This document shows, piece by piece, positions 18,390 to 27,743 of a stretch of DNA of 64,000 bases. Location: contig DLRL01000037.1 in assembly GCA_002501085.1 (NCBI GenBank), positions 31,956 to 95,955 on the forward strand. Direction: 5' to 3'. The notes below the pieces were generated by a model. The model saw nothing but the letters and a program-made list of their open reading frames with translations. It was not told the origin of the DNA and made no database searches. A program made the position numbers and the translations under genes. Each line of letters opens with the position of its first letter. Position 1 is the first letter of the stretch. Source of the stretch: Gemmatimonadales bacterium UBA7889. GTDB lineage: Bacteria > Gemmatimonadota > Gemmatimonadetes > Longimicrobiales > Gaopeijiaceae.

Positions 18390-19994
18390 ATGGAGATGGT
18401 AATAAAGTCACGTGCAGTATACGCTGGACTCGTTGTGATGATTATGGGTGCGGGCTCAACACCCGCAGACCTGGATGCACAACGCTTAGCGACCGAGGAC
18501 CCAGTACTGCAGGGTATTTGGGATCAGGCAATTGACAACTCGCACTTCGAGAGGTTGGCGCAGTCGCTGCTTGACTCAATAGGCCCTCGTTTGACTGCGT
18601 CGCCGGGGATGGAGATGGCCCAGGACTGGGCTGTTCAAGTGCTCAGGAGCTGGGGTGTTGAAGCACGGACGGAGCGTTACGGGACATGGGAGGGTTGGAA
18701 TCGGGGCCCAAGTCATGTGGACCTAATCTCTCCCCGTGTCCGTTCACTCGAGGGTAGGATTCTAGCTTGGAGCCCTGGCACGGACGGACGTCCGATAAAT
18801 GCTGAGGTTACCTATGTACCCGACATTCGCTCTCCAGATGATTGGCAGTCATTTCTGGCTACAGTAAATGACAAGTGGGTCATGCTCTCGTTTCCAGAAC
18901 CAACCTGTCGTGCGAATGAGCAGTGGTCAGAGTTTGCTATGCCTGGCTCCGCAGAGCGCATGGCCGAAGATAGAACCAACGGCCAACAAGCATGGAATCG
19001 GAACCTTCAGGCTACTGGATCTGTGGATGGCCGCCGCCGAGACTTACATGCCCAACTCGAAGCGGCCGGTGCGGCCGGTATCGTTACCTCCCAGTGGCCG
19101 GGTTCATATGGTACGACAAGGGTTTTTAATGCGTACAACAGAGAGACTCCAACATTTGAGCTGTCCTGCGAGGACTACGGTTTGGTGTATCGCCTTACTC
19201 AGAATGGACAAGACCCGGTACTTCGTTTAACCGCCGAGGCGGAGAATCTGGGGGAGGTGCCAGTATACAATGTGATTGGTGAGATTCCGGGGACAGAGAT
19301 CCCGAATGAGTATGTCATGCTTTCAGCCCATTATGACTCGTGGGAAGGTGGCTCTGGGGCGACAGATAATGGAAGCGGTTCTCTTCTTATGCTCGAGACA
19401 ATGCGGATTCTCAAGGAGGTCTATCCGAACCCGAAGAGAACGATCTTGATTGGCTTATGGAGTGGTGAAGAGCAAGGACTCAACGGTTCGAGGGCATTCA
19501 CGGAGGATCATCCCGAAGTCGTCGAAGGGCTGCAAGCGCTATTCAATCAAGACAATGGTACCGGGCGAATCGTAAATCTTTCTGCGCAGGGCTTCATCGA
19601 AGCTGGAGCGTCTCTGGCTAACTGGTTGTCACATGTTCCTGCCGAAGTCGCAGGTAGCGTCAATCTCAACATACCTGGAAACCCAGGAGGCGGCGGGTCA
19701 GACTACGCTTCATTTGTCTGCCACGGTGCTCCCGCATTCAACTTGGGGGCACTTTCCTGGGACTATAGTTCCCATACTTGGCATACACACCGTGATACCT
19801 TCGATAAGCTTATATTCGATGATCTTAAAAACAATGCAGTTCTGGCAGCTTCACTGGTGTATTTGGCCTCTGAAGACGACGAGAGGGTAAGCCGGGAGAG
19901 GCGGACGGTGATGGGTGGTCGTGGCGGAAGGACGGCCCAATGGCCGACGTGCACTCCAGCGACCCGCAGTTCACGTGACAGCTCAAGGATGTGA
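18390..19994 (+). CDS. Exported M28 family metallopeptidase (carboxypeptidase Q-like)
   Basis: Zinc aminopeptidase/carboxypeptidase of about 534 residues. I chose the ATG at 18390 because AAGGAG lies 7 bases upstream and a signal peptide follows (VYAGLVVMIMGAGSTPADLDAQ). A PA-like insert occupies the middle (~residues 100-270). The catalytic domain shows the di-zinc ligands: SAHYDSW (His), GATDNGSGS (bridging Asp), WSGEEQGLNGS (catalytic Glu-Glu), NQDNGTG (Asp) and SSHTWHTHRDTF (His). The last ~35 residues (Arg/Gly/Ser-rich) look unstructured. With the M24 and P1 enzymes it forms an exported peptidase set. It ends 7 bases before the next gene. Confidence 0.92.
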   Translation: MEMVIKSRAVYAGLVVMIMGAGSTPADLDAQRLATEDPVLQGIWDQAIDNSHFERLAQSLLDSIGPRLTASPGMEMAQDWAVQVLRSWGVEARTERYGTWEGWNRGPSHVDLISPRVRSLEGRILAWSPGTDGRPINAEVTYVPDIRSPDDWQSFLATVNDKWVMLSFPEPTCRANEQWSEFAMPGSAERMAEDRTNGQQAWNRNLQATGSVDGRRRDLHAQLEAAGAAGIVTSQWPGSYGTTRVFNAYNRETPTFELSCEDYGLVYRLTQNGQDPVLRLTAEAENLGEVPVYNVIGEIPGTEIPNEYVMLSAHYDSWEGGSGATDNGSGSLLMLETMRILKEVYPNPKRTILIGLWSGEEQGLNGSRAFTEDHPEVVEGLQALFNQDNGTGRIVNLSAQGFIEAGASLANWLSHVPAEVAGSVNLNIPGNPGGGGSDYASFVCHGAPAFNLGALSWDYSSHTWHTHRDTFDKLIFDDLKNNAVLAASLVYLASEDDERVSRERRTVMGGRGGRTAQWPTCTPATRSSRDSSRM

Positions 19995-20001
19995 TTCTGA
20001 T

Positions 20002-21450
20002 ATGAGTACGATGGTCCAAAACTATGTTGGAGGCGAGTGGTGTGGGGTGTCTCACTCGGAGACTCTTACAGTGACCAACCCTGCTTCAGGTGGGGAAATT
20101 GGGCGTGTACCGTTGTCCACTGGCGCTGATGTCGACAAAGCGGTTCAGGCGGCCAAATCTGCTTATCCGGGATGGAGATCTACTCCGTCACCTGAAAGGG
20201 CTAGGGTTCTCTTCCGCCTCAAATCACTACTGGATGAGCATAAGGAAGATCTGGCTCAGTTGCTCACAACAGAGCACGGAAAGGTCATTGCGGAAACACG
20301 CGGTGAGGTTCAGAGAGGTATCGAAAATGTCGAACACGCTTGCGGAATACCATCTCTAATGATGGGGGATACCGTTGAGCAAATTGCCGAGGGCATCGAC
20401 AGCGCATCATGGCGCCAACCAATCGGTGTGTTCGGTGTCATCACCCCTTACAATTTTCCAGTCATGATCCCCCTATGGTTTTGGCCATACGCTGTGGCAA
20501 CTGGGAATACCGTGGTCCTCAAGCCCAGTGAACAAGATCCGCTAACACACCAAAAGATCATTGATTTAGTGGAAGAAGCTGGACTCCCTCCAGGTGTGTT
20601 GAATGTGGTACACGGTGGGCGAGAGAGTGTTGAAGCAATTTGTGACCATCCTGATATCGCGGGAGTATCGTTTGTCGGCTCGAGCAAGGTGGCAGAGATC
20701 GTGTATAGACGAGCTTCGGCTGCTGGAAAACGGGTCCAGTCGCTTGGTGGAGCCAAGAATTACATGATCGTGTTGCCAGATGCTGATATGGAGGTCGCCC
20801 TAGATGCTTGTTCTGGTTCAATTTTTGGTTCCACGGGTCAGCGTTGTCTAGCAGGTAGCGTGATTGTGGGTGTGGGTGATGCTCATACTGAGATTCGAGA
20901 CAGGATGTTGGATACTGCGTCTTCAATCCGGCTTGGTGATGGCCTTGAAGAGGCTACGGATATGGGTCCAGTGATTTCTGCAGCACACCGTGATCGCGTT
21001 GTGTCCTTCATTGATCAGGGAGTAGCTGACGGAGCAAAACTTTCGCTTGACGGGCGAGACGCCACTGTGGAAGGGCTAGAAAATGGCTACTGGGTTGGAC
21101 CTACAGTTTTTGAGGATGTCTCCCCGGATCTCTCAATAGCGACAGAGGAGATTTTTGGACCAGTTGCAGGTATCAATAGGGCGAGGGATATCGATGAGGC
21201 TGTTGGCATGATGCATGGCAGCTTGTATGGGAACGCATGCTCGATTTTTACCACAAGTGGTAAGGCTGCCAGAGAGTTCCGCTACCAAGCCGGTATTAGC
21301 ATGATTGGCGTTAATATTGGGGTGGCTGCACCCATGGCTTTCTTCCCGTTTGGTGGCTCAAAAAATTCCTTCTTTGGGGACCTGAAGGCGCAGGGTAAGG
21401 ATGCTATTTCCTTCTTCACCGATCAGCGAGTCGTGATATCGCGTTGGTAG
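20002..21450 (+). CDS. mmsA: Methylmalonate/malonate-semialdehyde dehydrogenase (CoA-acylating)
   Basis: Aldehyde dehydrogenase of 482 residues that oxidises (methyl)malonate semialdehyde with NAD and CoA to propionyl- or acetyl-CoA. Family features: YVGGEW start, ITPYNFPVMIPLWFWPYA, FVGSSKVAEIVYRRA, and GSTGQRCLA around the catalytic cysteine, the acylating-subclass signature (the general ALDH glutamate before it is replaced by LGGAKNY). The open frame extends upstream to 19915 inside the M28 gene; the ATG at 20002 begins the family-typical N-terminus. With the adjacent class III aminotransferase it completes a route from beta-alanine or beta-aminoisobutyrate to acyl-CoA; valine or myo-inositol breakdown are alternatives. 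Confidence 0.92.
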   Translation: MSTMVQNYVGGEWCGVSHSETLTVTNPASGGEIGRVPLSTGADVDKAVQAAKSAYPGWRSTPSPERARVLFRLKSLLDEHKEDLAQLLTTEHGKVIAETRGEVQRGIENVEHACGIPSLMMGDTVEQIAEGIDSASWRQPIGVFGVITPYNFPVMIPLWFWPYAVATGNTVVLKPSEQDPLTHQKIIDLVEEAGLPPGVLNVVHGGRESVEAICDHPDIAGVSFVGSSKVAEIVYRRASAAGKRVQSLGGAKNYMIVLPDADMEVALDACSGSIFGSTGQRCLAGSVIVGVGDAHTEIRDRMLDTASSIRLGDGLEEATDMGPVISAAHRDRVVSFIDQGVADGAKLSLDGRDATVEGLENGYWVGPTVFEDVSPDLSIATEEIFGPVAGINRARDIDEAVGMMHGSLYGNACSIFTTSGKAAREFRYQAGISMIGVNIGVAAPMAFFPFGGSKNSFFGDLKAQGKDAISFFTDQRVVISRW

Positions 21451-21486
21451 ATTGCGACTGCTGATCAAGACCTCAGTAAACGTACT

Positions 21487-22803
21487 ATGAATTCAATCGC
21501 GACCTCAGCTGTTTTGGGCCAGGACATTATTGATGGACAGCGGGAGTACCTCCTGCCGTCCATGCTGCACCTCTACTCCGAACCGCTCTGCCTGACAGAA
21601 GGACAGGGTATTCGTGTTCGGGACGCCAATGGAAACGAGTACCTGGACCTGTTCAGCGGAATCTTGACCACCTCAGTAGGTCATTGCCATCCGCGAGTTG
21701 TGGAAGCAATGACTGATCAGATGGGACGCCTTGGCCATGTTTCGACACTCTACGCGAACGAACCTCAAGTGGAGGCGGCGAAAAAAATAGCGAGGATCGC
21801 TCCAGGAGATCTCAGGCGAACATTCTTCACTAATTCAGGAACTGAAGCGATTGAGACAGCCTTAATGATGGCATCCCTGGCAACTGGTCGAAGTGAAATC
21901 ATAGGGCTACGTGTTGCATACCACGGTCGTTCGTATATGGCTACGAGCGTAACTGCTCACTCAGGGTGGAGACCTCTAGCAACTCCCGTGGCAGGTATCA
22001 AGCATGCCAAGTCTCCGAATACCTATCGCTGTCCCTTCAAACAGCCTTGTGACGACTCGTGTGTGAACAAGTTTGTGGAAGACCTTGAAGAGGTCATCAT
22101 CACAACAACAAATGGTCGTCCGGCAGCGTTCATTGCGGAAAGCATTATGGGTGTGGCAGGCTACGTTGTTCCACCTTCCGGCTATTTTCAGAAGGCTGCC
22201 GAGGTGATTCATCATTATGGTGGCCTCCTGATCATTGACGAAGTCCAGGCGGGCTTCGGTAGGACTGGGAGGCACTGGTTCGGTATAGAGCACTGGGGTG
22301 TCGAGCCGGATATCATGGTTATGGCAAAGGGCATCGCAAATGGAGCTCCTGTAGGTGCTACGATAACGACTGATGAGATCGCACACGCCTGGAAGGGCAA
22401 GACGCTTTCAACATTCGGAGGCACTCCCGTATCGATGGCAGCTCTCTGTGCTACACAGGACGTGCTTCAAGAGGAATCAGCTCCAGCAAATGCTTTTGCC
22501 CGAGGTGAGGAGTTGCGTGCAGGGATGATTGACATCCAAGAACGACATCCATGGGTTGGTGATGTCCGAGGTATGGGCTTGATGCAAGCCATGGAGATCG
22601 TGAAGAATCCGGAGACGAAAGAGCCGGATACGGAACGCACGACAGCGCTGCTGGCCGCAACCAGAGATGAAGGTCTACTAGTCGGCCAGGGTGGGCTTAA
22701 CGGTACAGTCATTAGGATCGGCCCATCACTGTTGATCACCGCTGACGAAGTTGCTGAAGGTATCGAGAAATTGGGGAGGGCTTGCGATAAGGTGGGGTCA
22801 TGA
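21487..22803 (+). CDS. Class III PLP aminotransferase (AGXT2/beta-alanine-pyruvate type)
   Basis: Cytoplasmic fold-type I aminotransferase of 438 residues. Motifs: NEYLDLFSGI, VGHCHPRV, TNSGTEAIETALMMA, the LLIIDEVQAGFGRTG strand with the cofactor Asp, and MAKGIANGAPVGA with the PLP-binding Lys. Sequence pattern is closest to the alanine-glyoxylate aminotransferase 2 group, which uses beta-alanine, beta-aminoisobutyrate or similar donors; 4-aminobutyrate cannot be excluded. A Cys-rich insert (YRCPFKQPCDDSCVN) is also typical of that group. Its neighbour MmsA would take the resulting semialdehyde. The stop overlaps the ATG of a 50-residue membrane protein (ATGA), indicating translational coupling with transport. 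Confidence 0.9.
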   Translation: MNSIATSAVLGQDIIDGQREYLLPSMLHLYSEPLCLTEGQGIRVRDANGNEYLDLFSGILTTSVGHCHPRVVEAMTDQMGRLGHVSTLYANEPQVEAAKKIARIAPGDLRRTFFTNSGTEAIETALMMASLATGRSEIIGLRVAYHGRSYMATSVTAHSGWRPLATPVAGIKHAKSPNTYRCPFKQPCDDSCVNKFVEDLEEVIITTTNGRPAAFIAESIMGVAGYVVPPSGYFQKAAEVIHHYGGLLIIDEVQAGFGRTGRHWFGIEHWGVEPDIMVMAKGIANGAPVGATITTDEIAHAWKGKTLSTFGGTPVSMAALCATQDVLQEESAPANAFARGEELRAGMIDIQERHPWVGDVRGMGLMQAMEIVKNPETKEPDTERTTALLAATRDEGLLVGQGGLNGTVIRIGPSLLITADEVAEGIEKLGRACDKVGS

Positions 22804-22952
22804 TATCGAGCCTACCTATTGATGCATGGGCCCTTCTTTTTTGTGCTGTGGGCTTGGGCCTCGGACTCGAAGTTGCATTCTATAGAGCCCAGAAGCGCCG
22901 CATCACATCGAAGCACCGAGTACGGAGCCAAGATGAGATCGGTACTGGATGA
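22800..22952 (+). CDS. 50-residue membrane microprotein coupled to a symporter
   Basis: A short gene inferred from reading: ATG at 22800 overlaps the aminotransferase stop (ATGA) and its own TGA overlaps the symporter ATG at 22949 (ATGA). AAGGTGGGG at 22789-22797 can serve as ribosome site. The peptide has an N-terminal hydrophobic segment (WALLFCAVGLGLGLEVAFY, residues 10-28) and a basic tail (RAQKRRITSKHRVR), predicting one helix with the tail in the cytoplasm. Known precedent: some sodium/solute symporters are encoded with a small membrane subunit (YhdT, DUF4212). I do not recognise this sequence as either. A symporter accessory subunit is inference from position. Confidence 0.72.
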   Translation: MISSLPIDAWALLFCAVGLGLGLEVAFYRAQKRRITSKHRVRSQDEIGTG

Positions 22953-24427
22953 CCTCCATCACAGTTATCTCTGTTCTCGTTGGTTACGCTTTTATCCTAC
23001 TTGGGATCGCCTTATGGGGTAGTAAGGAATCTCAAGACCTCAAAGGATACTACGTTGCGGGTAAGCGTCTGCCCGCTTGGGTGATCGCCTTTAGCTCCAA
23101 TGCCACCGGAGAAAGCGCTTGGCTTCTGCTGGGTCTAACGGGTATGGGTTATGCGATTGGTGTCCACGCTTTTTGGGTTATTCTCGGGGAAGTGTTAGGT
23201 GTCGCATCGGCCTGGATCTGGGTTGCTCGCCCATTCAAGGAATACACGGATCGTTTCGACTCAATAACAGTTCCCGACTATCTCACTGACCGGTTTCGGG
23301 ACACGAAGCATGTTTTCCGTTGGATTTCGGCAATCATTATCCTGAGCATGGTAATGGCGTATACCGCCGCGCAACTAACGGGATCTGGTAAGGCTTTTGA
23401 TTCTTTTCTTGGTACTGGCTACACAGCAGGTGTTTGGATTGGCCTGATCATCGTCCTATTCTACACGACGGTTGGTGGATTCAAGGCGGTAGCTTATTCC
23501 GACTGCTTACAGGGTATCCTGATGCTTGGGTGCCTGATCGCTCTTCCTATCGTTGGCATTGCAGCTGCTGGTGGTTGGAGTGAGATGATCACAGGGTTGG
23601 CAGCTGCAGATCCCGCATTACTTCGACCGATGGGCCAGTTTGGTCTCGGGGCAGCTGGTATAGCCAGTGCATTCGGATTTGTCGCGATTGGGTTTGCCTT
23701 CCTTGGATCTCCACAACTCCTGACGAGATTCATGGCAGCGCGCGATCAGAAGCAGATTATTGATGGAGGCTTCTGGGCAGTGCTCTGCGTCATTGGCTTT
23801 GATGTTGGAGCGGTCCTTGGAGGAATGTCAGGCCGGACGCTATTCCCTGGCTTAGTAGATCCAGAGACGATTCTGCCGGAGATGAGCGCAGCCCTCTTCC
23901 CGGCTTTTTTTACGGGAATCTTTCTTGTAGTCGTGCTTGCTGCGATCATGTCGACAGTCGACTCACTCCTCCTCCTTGCGTCGTCTGCAATAGTTCGGGA
24001 TATCGTTCAGAAAGCGATGGGGATCCGAGCTTCGGAGCGCACATTATCAAATTTAGCGCGAGGGGTAACGGTCGTGATCGGAGTAGTGGGGCTCGTGGTG
24101 GCACTGACTGAACCAGCATCCATCTTCTACTTCGTACTATTCGCTTGGTCGGGCATCGCATGTGCCTTCACACCGGTAGTTCTCTGTTCACTTTTCTGGA
24201 AAAGAACTACCAAGCTTGGAGCTATAGCAGGGATGATTGGCGGATTCGTGGTGACCGTCGTATGGACGATCTGGTTTAAGGAAAGATTCTATGACCTCTA
24301 CGAGATGATTCCGGGTTTCATAGCGGGATTTTTCTGTACGATGTCGGTGAGCTTGATGACCGACGTTGACGAGGATATAGCTGACGAAGTTGACTCAGTT
24401 CGTAGGGCTGTGGGGCCGGTCTTTTAA
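22949..24427 (+). CDS. Sodium/solute symporter, PutP (SSS) family
   Basis: Inner-membrane Na+-coupled importer of 492 residues with about 13 helices and the LeuT-like inverted repeat. Family marks: the opening GYFILLG-like helix, SKESQDLKGYYVAGKRLP, the helix-1 break region SSNATGESAWLLLG, TVGGFKAVAYSDCLQGILM (as in PutP), LGSPQLLTRFMAARD, and AAIMSTVDSLLLLASSAIVRDI. PutP itself imports proline; here the operon context (aminotransferase, acylating semialdehyde dehydrogenase) suggests a beta-amino or other amino acid. Its ATG overlaps the stop of the microprotein. Substrate is not determined by sequence. Confidence 0.9.
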   Translation: MTSITVISVLVGYAFILLGIALWGSKESQDLKGYYVAGKRLPAWVIAFSSNATGESAWLLLGLTGMGYAIGVHAFWVILGEVLGVASAWIWVARPFKEYTDRFDSITVPDYLTDRFRDTKHVFRWISAIIILSMVMAYTAAQLTGSGKAFDSFLGTGYTAGVWIGLIIVLFYTTVGGFKAVAYSDCLQGILMLGCLIALPIVGIAAAGGWSEMITGLAAADPALLRPMGQFGLGAAGIASAFGFVAIGFAFLGSPQLLTRFMAARDQKQIIDGGFWAVLCVIGFDVGAVLGGMSGRTLFPGLVDPETILPEMSAALFPAFFTGIFLVVVLAAIMSTVDSLLLLASSAIVRDIVQKAMGIRASERTLSNLARGVTVVIGVVGLVVALTEPASIFYFVLFAWSGIACAFTPVVLCSLFWKRTTKLGAIAGMIGGFVVTVVWTIWFKERFYDLYEMIPGFIAGFFCTMSVSLMTDVDEDIADEVDSVRRAVGPVF

Positions 24428-24571
24428 GTCTTGGATGGAATGTTTTATATCCGGATCAAACATCACAGTCGTTCTGTTTGCTTACTCATTTTATAGCTCG
24501 AGCACAGATGGTGCGATACAAACTGATTGGATCAAGAAAAATGGATGAGGATCACTCGCAGGAGGCATAAG

Positions 24572-26242
24572 ATGGCCGATGTCAGTAGAAAGGATTTTTT
24601 GGGACTCAGCACGGTTGCTGCTGCGGGTCTGGCCAGCGGGTGTGCACCGATAGCGGATCCAGGAAATGTGAGGGCTGACCTTATCGTCATCGGGGGCAAG
24701 GTGCTTACTCAGGAGGCTGATCAACCAGTCGCGGAAGCTTTTGCTCTAAAGGATGGGCGTTTCATGGCAGTTGGTTCAAATGAAGACATCCAAAACCTCC
24801 AGTCTGTGAATACCGAGGTGATTGATGCTTCTGGAATGACGGTTTTACCAGGGTTTATAGACGCACATTCTCATCCTTCTAGTGCGGGCCTAAACGCACT
24901 CAAGAATGTGAACACTAACCTCGGGAGTGTTGCTCGTATCCAGGATGCTCTGAGTGAGCGGGCAGCCAGCACTCCGCCTGGTGAATGGATTGTCGGTTAC
25001 ATGTACGATGATACAAAGCAGGAAGAGGGGCGGCCGTTGAACCGTGTAGATCTTGATGCGGTAAGCAGGGAACACCCGATCGTAGTTGGACATCGTGGTG
25101 GCCACACAGGTGTATACAACTCAAAGGCATTTGAGGTAGCAGGTATCACCGTCAGCACCCCAGACCCGTTTGGAGGTCACTTTTATCGTGAGGATGGTGA
25201 ACTCACAGGGAAGGTTGCGGAGAGAGCGCGTGGTGCCTTCGATGTGCCGTCAGGGTCGACGCGCGAAGAACGTGCAGCTGGAGTTTCTGTGATCTGCAAA
25301 GAGATGAATGCTACGGGACTCACGTCAGTCCATCAGGCGGGTACGGGATCAACGGCATTCGTCGCCTACCAGGACGCCAGAGATGAGGGCACTCTCTCCT
25401 TACGCATGAATTTGATGGCTAGGGGTGGGACTTTCCCAGCACTTCAATCAGCTGGGATTCGCACTGGGGTTGGCGACGAGTGGATTCGTATTGGCCCAGT
25501 GAAATTCTCCGCTGACGGTTCGGCCTCGGAGCGCACTATGGCGATGAGCACGCCATATGCGGGTCGCCCAGACGATTTTGGTATCCTGACGATGACGCAA
25601 GAAGAGGTTCACGAGGTTGTCGAAGAGGCTCACCGGTCCGGATGGCAGATCGCTATCCATGCCAACGGTGATGTCACAATCGACATGGTGCTCAATGCCT
25701 ACGAGCGTATGCAACGAGAGTATCCTCGTCCGGATACGCGCCACCGACTTGAGCACTGCTCCTTAGTGAATCCGACACTTCTCCAGCGCATAGCCAATGG
25801 TGGCTATATCCCCGCACCGTTCTACACCTATGCTCACTATCATGGCGAAAAGTGGATTGAATACGGTGAAGAGAAAATGGAGTGGATGTTCGCTCACAAG
25901 TCTTTTATAGAGTCTAAAATCCCGGTTGCTCCTGCTTCCGACCATTCCCCGGGACCTTATGAACCACTGATGGCGATACAGAGCATGGTGACCCGCAAAG
26001 ATTTTGCTGGCCGAGTCTGGGGCCCTAGCCAGAGGATCACCGTCGACGAAGCCCTGAGAGTCTGCACGGTGAATGGGGCATACGCCTCGTTTGAGGAGAA
26101 CGAGAAGGGTACGATTACCGCTGGCAAGTTGGCTGACTTCGTGATTCTTGCGGGAGACCCTCATGATGTAGATCCGGATCTGATCAAGGAAATTCAGGTT
26201 ATCCGGACTGTGCTTGGTGGCAGGACAGTGCACGAGGTCTGA
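24572..26242 (+). CDS. Exported amidohydrolase, YtcJ-like family
   Basis: Metal-dependent hydrolase of 556 residues (TIM barrel plus composite beta-sandwich). AGGAGG at 24560-24565 lies 6 bases before this ATG. The N-terminus SRKDFLGLSTVAAAGLASGC looks like a Tat-type signal (single RK in place of RR) ending in a lipobox, so a membrane-anchored periplasmic lipoprotein is likely. Barrel motifs: DLIVIGGKVLT, LPGFIDAHSHP (HxH metal pair), GPVKFSADGSASERT, AIHANGD, RHRLEHCSL and PASDHSPGPYEP. YtcJ/AepA relatives act on amides or are of unknown specificity; I cannot name the substrate. Downstream of the symporter after a 144-base gap, it may act on a precursor imported there. Confidence 0.88.
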   Translation: MADVSRKDFLGLSTVAAAGLASGCAPIADPGNVRADLIVIGGKVLTQEADQPVAEAFALKDGRFMAVGSNEDIQNLQSVNTEVIDASGMTVLPGFIDAHSHPSSAGLNALKNVNTNLGSVARIQDALSERAASTPPGEWIVGYMYDDTKQEEGRPLNRVDLDAVSREHPIVVGHRGGHTGVYNSKAFEVAGITVSTPDPFGGHFYREDGELTGKVAERARGAFDVPSGSTREERAAGVSVICKEMNATGLTSVHQAGTGSTAFVAYQDARDEGTLSLRMNLMARGGTFPALQSAGIRTGVGDEWIRIGPVKFSADGSASERTMAMSTPYAGRPDDFGILTMTQEEVHEVVEEAHRSGWQIAIHANGDVTIDMVLNAYERMQREYPRPDTRHRLEHCSLVNPTLLQRIANGGYIPAPFYTYAHYHGEKWIEYGEEKMEWMFAHKSFIESKIPVAPASDHSPGPYEPLMAIQSMVTRKDFAGRVWGPSQRITVDEALRVCTVNGAYASFEENEKGTITAGKLADFVILAGDPHDVDPDLIKEIQVIRTVLGGRTVHEV

Positions 26243-26276
26243 AGATAAGTGCCTACTCGCCGAATATCTTTTCCGA

Positions 26277-27575
26277 ATGAGTGATAAGCTTGCCGGAAAA
26301 GTAATTAGGGATCCTCTGTGGAATACGATCAGACTTGACCCTATAGCGGCCCAGATCGTTGATACTGCAGAGTTCCAGCGCCTACGGTACATCCGGCAAT
26401 TAGGCTTCACTCATCTGGTATATCCTGGTGCGACACATACGCGGTTTGACCATGCCCTGGGTGTTTATCACCTCGCGACTGTCGCACTAGGTAGGATTCG
26501 CGAGAATCGAAGAATTCCACCGGAAGTATTGCAAGGTGAACATCTTATTCCCTATGCGGCGCTGCTTCACGACATTGGCCACTATCCGTTTTCGCATGCA
26601 CTAGAGGAACTAGAAGCGGAGTATGTGCCGACTCATCACGAGGAAGTTAGTGGACAGTTCTTAGCGTCCGCCTCCCTACGCGATGCCCTCATCCCCCTTG
26701 GATCCACTGCTCCAGAGCTTCTTTTGGAATTGATCTCTGGTCAGAGTCAAATTCCTTTGCGGGGCCTGGTAAGTGGAGCCCTTGATTTGGATAAGATGGA
26801 ATATCTCCGCAGGGATGCTCATTTTTCCGGTGTGCCTTACGGTGAAGTCGACGTTTCGCGGTTGTTACAGGGACTTGCCTTATTGCGTGACCCGGATTCT
26901 GGTGAGTATGAGGTGGGAGTTCAAGAGAAAGCAGTGGCTGCTGTGGAATCTCTTTTATTTGCGAAGTACCAGATGTTTCGAAACGTCTACTGGCATCATG
27001 CTGTACGGGCCGCAACCGTTCTCTACAAGCGCATTGTTGAAGAAGCCGTAGATATCGGGCTCCTTGTTTCTCATGAACTTGTTGGCCCAACTGACGAAGA
27101 ACTCTTGTATGAGATTGGCCGCCGAGCACATGAAGCCGACGGTGAAGCCGCAGAGCGTATTGGTACGCGGTGGTTACCGGCACTTCGCCAACGCCGGCTT
27201 CCTAAAAGAGCATTAGAATTGACCGCAGCCGACCTTGCAGGCAGACAAGTAGAAGATTGGGTAGTTAGTGGTTCACCACATAAGCGTGCGATTGAAGACG
27301 ACCTAGCTCTCGATCTTGGCTTGGAACCTGGAGAGGTGGTTATCGATTTTCCAGCTAAGAAAGCCATGTTCCAGCTAAATGTGCTTGTTGAACGGCGTGA
27401 TGGACAAATCCAGCGGTTAGGCCTAGGAGGATTGCCAGGACTCCTAGATTTGCCGCGATTGGCAGATAATCTATATACGACAGCACGAGTCCTTAGAGTT
27501 TTTACCTTCGGACAACGCTCCATTCTGGCAGATGATCTTATCGCTCGAATTACTCGACCGACTGGCACAGCCTAA
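26277..27575 (+). CDS. HD-domain phosphohydrolase, dGTPase/SAMHD1-like
   Basis: Cytoplasmic metal-dependent phosphohydrolase of about 432 residues. HD signature: THTRFDHALGVYHLA supplies the first His, LLHDIGHYPFSHALE the central HD, and DLDKMEYLRRDAHFSGVPYG a later Asp, as in SAMHD1 and bacterial YdhJ-like proteins. Flanking segments PLWNTIRLDPIAAQIVDTAEFQRLRYIRQLG and HHEEVSG are standard. Function in the family is hydrolysis of dNTPs or related nucleotides. The open frame extends upstream into the amidohydrolase; the ATG at 26277 starts just before the conserved IRDPLWN segment. No strong ribosome site is seen. Substrate not determined. Confidence 0.88.
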   Translation: MSDKLAGKVIRDPLWNTIRLDPIAAQIVDTAEFQRLRYIRQLGFTHLVYPGATHTRFDHALGVYHLATVALGRIRENRRIPPEVLQGEHLIPYAALLHDIGHYPFSHALEELEAEYVPTHHEEVSGQFLASASLRDALIPLGSTAPELLLELISGQSQIPLRGLVSGALDLDKMEYLRRDAHFSGVPYGEVDVSRLLQGLALLRDPDSGEYEVGVQEKAVAAVESLLFAKYQMFRNVYWHHAVRAATVLYKRIVEEAVDIGLLVSHELVGPTDEELLYEIGRRAHEADGEAAERIGTRWLPALRQRRLPKRALELTAADLAGRQVEDWVVSGSPHKRAIEDDLALDLGLEPGEVVIDFPAKKAMFQLNVLVERRDGQIQRLGLGGLPGLLDLPRLADNLYTTARVLRVFTFGQRSILADDLIARITRPTGTA

Positions 27576-27622
27576 GCTGGTATGGGGTTTCCGATAGCGA
27601 CCTTCTTGAAACAGAGATTTCC

Positions 27623-27651
27623 TTGACATTAGGGAGTAATTACAGCATCAT
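27623..27651 (+). promoter_or_regulatory. Likely sigma-70 promoter of the second sigma factor gene
   Basis: A perfect TTGACA (27623-27628), 17-base spacer, and CATCAT (27646-27651, four of six matches to TATAAT). It lies in the 168-base gap before the sigma factor gene, leaving a leader of about 85 bases. Confidence 0.5.
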
Positions 27652-27743
27652 AAATTGCTTTGCATTTCACGCCTTTCTAAACCTCAACGATAACCGGGAC
27701 GGCTTAGTCACCTGACCGGGCTTCATCAAGAGATAATAAGACG

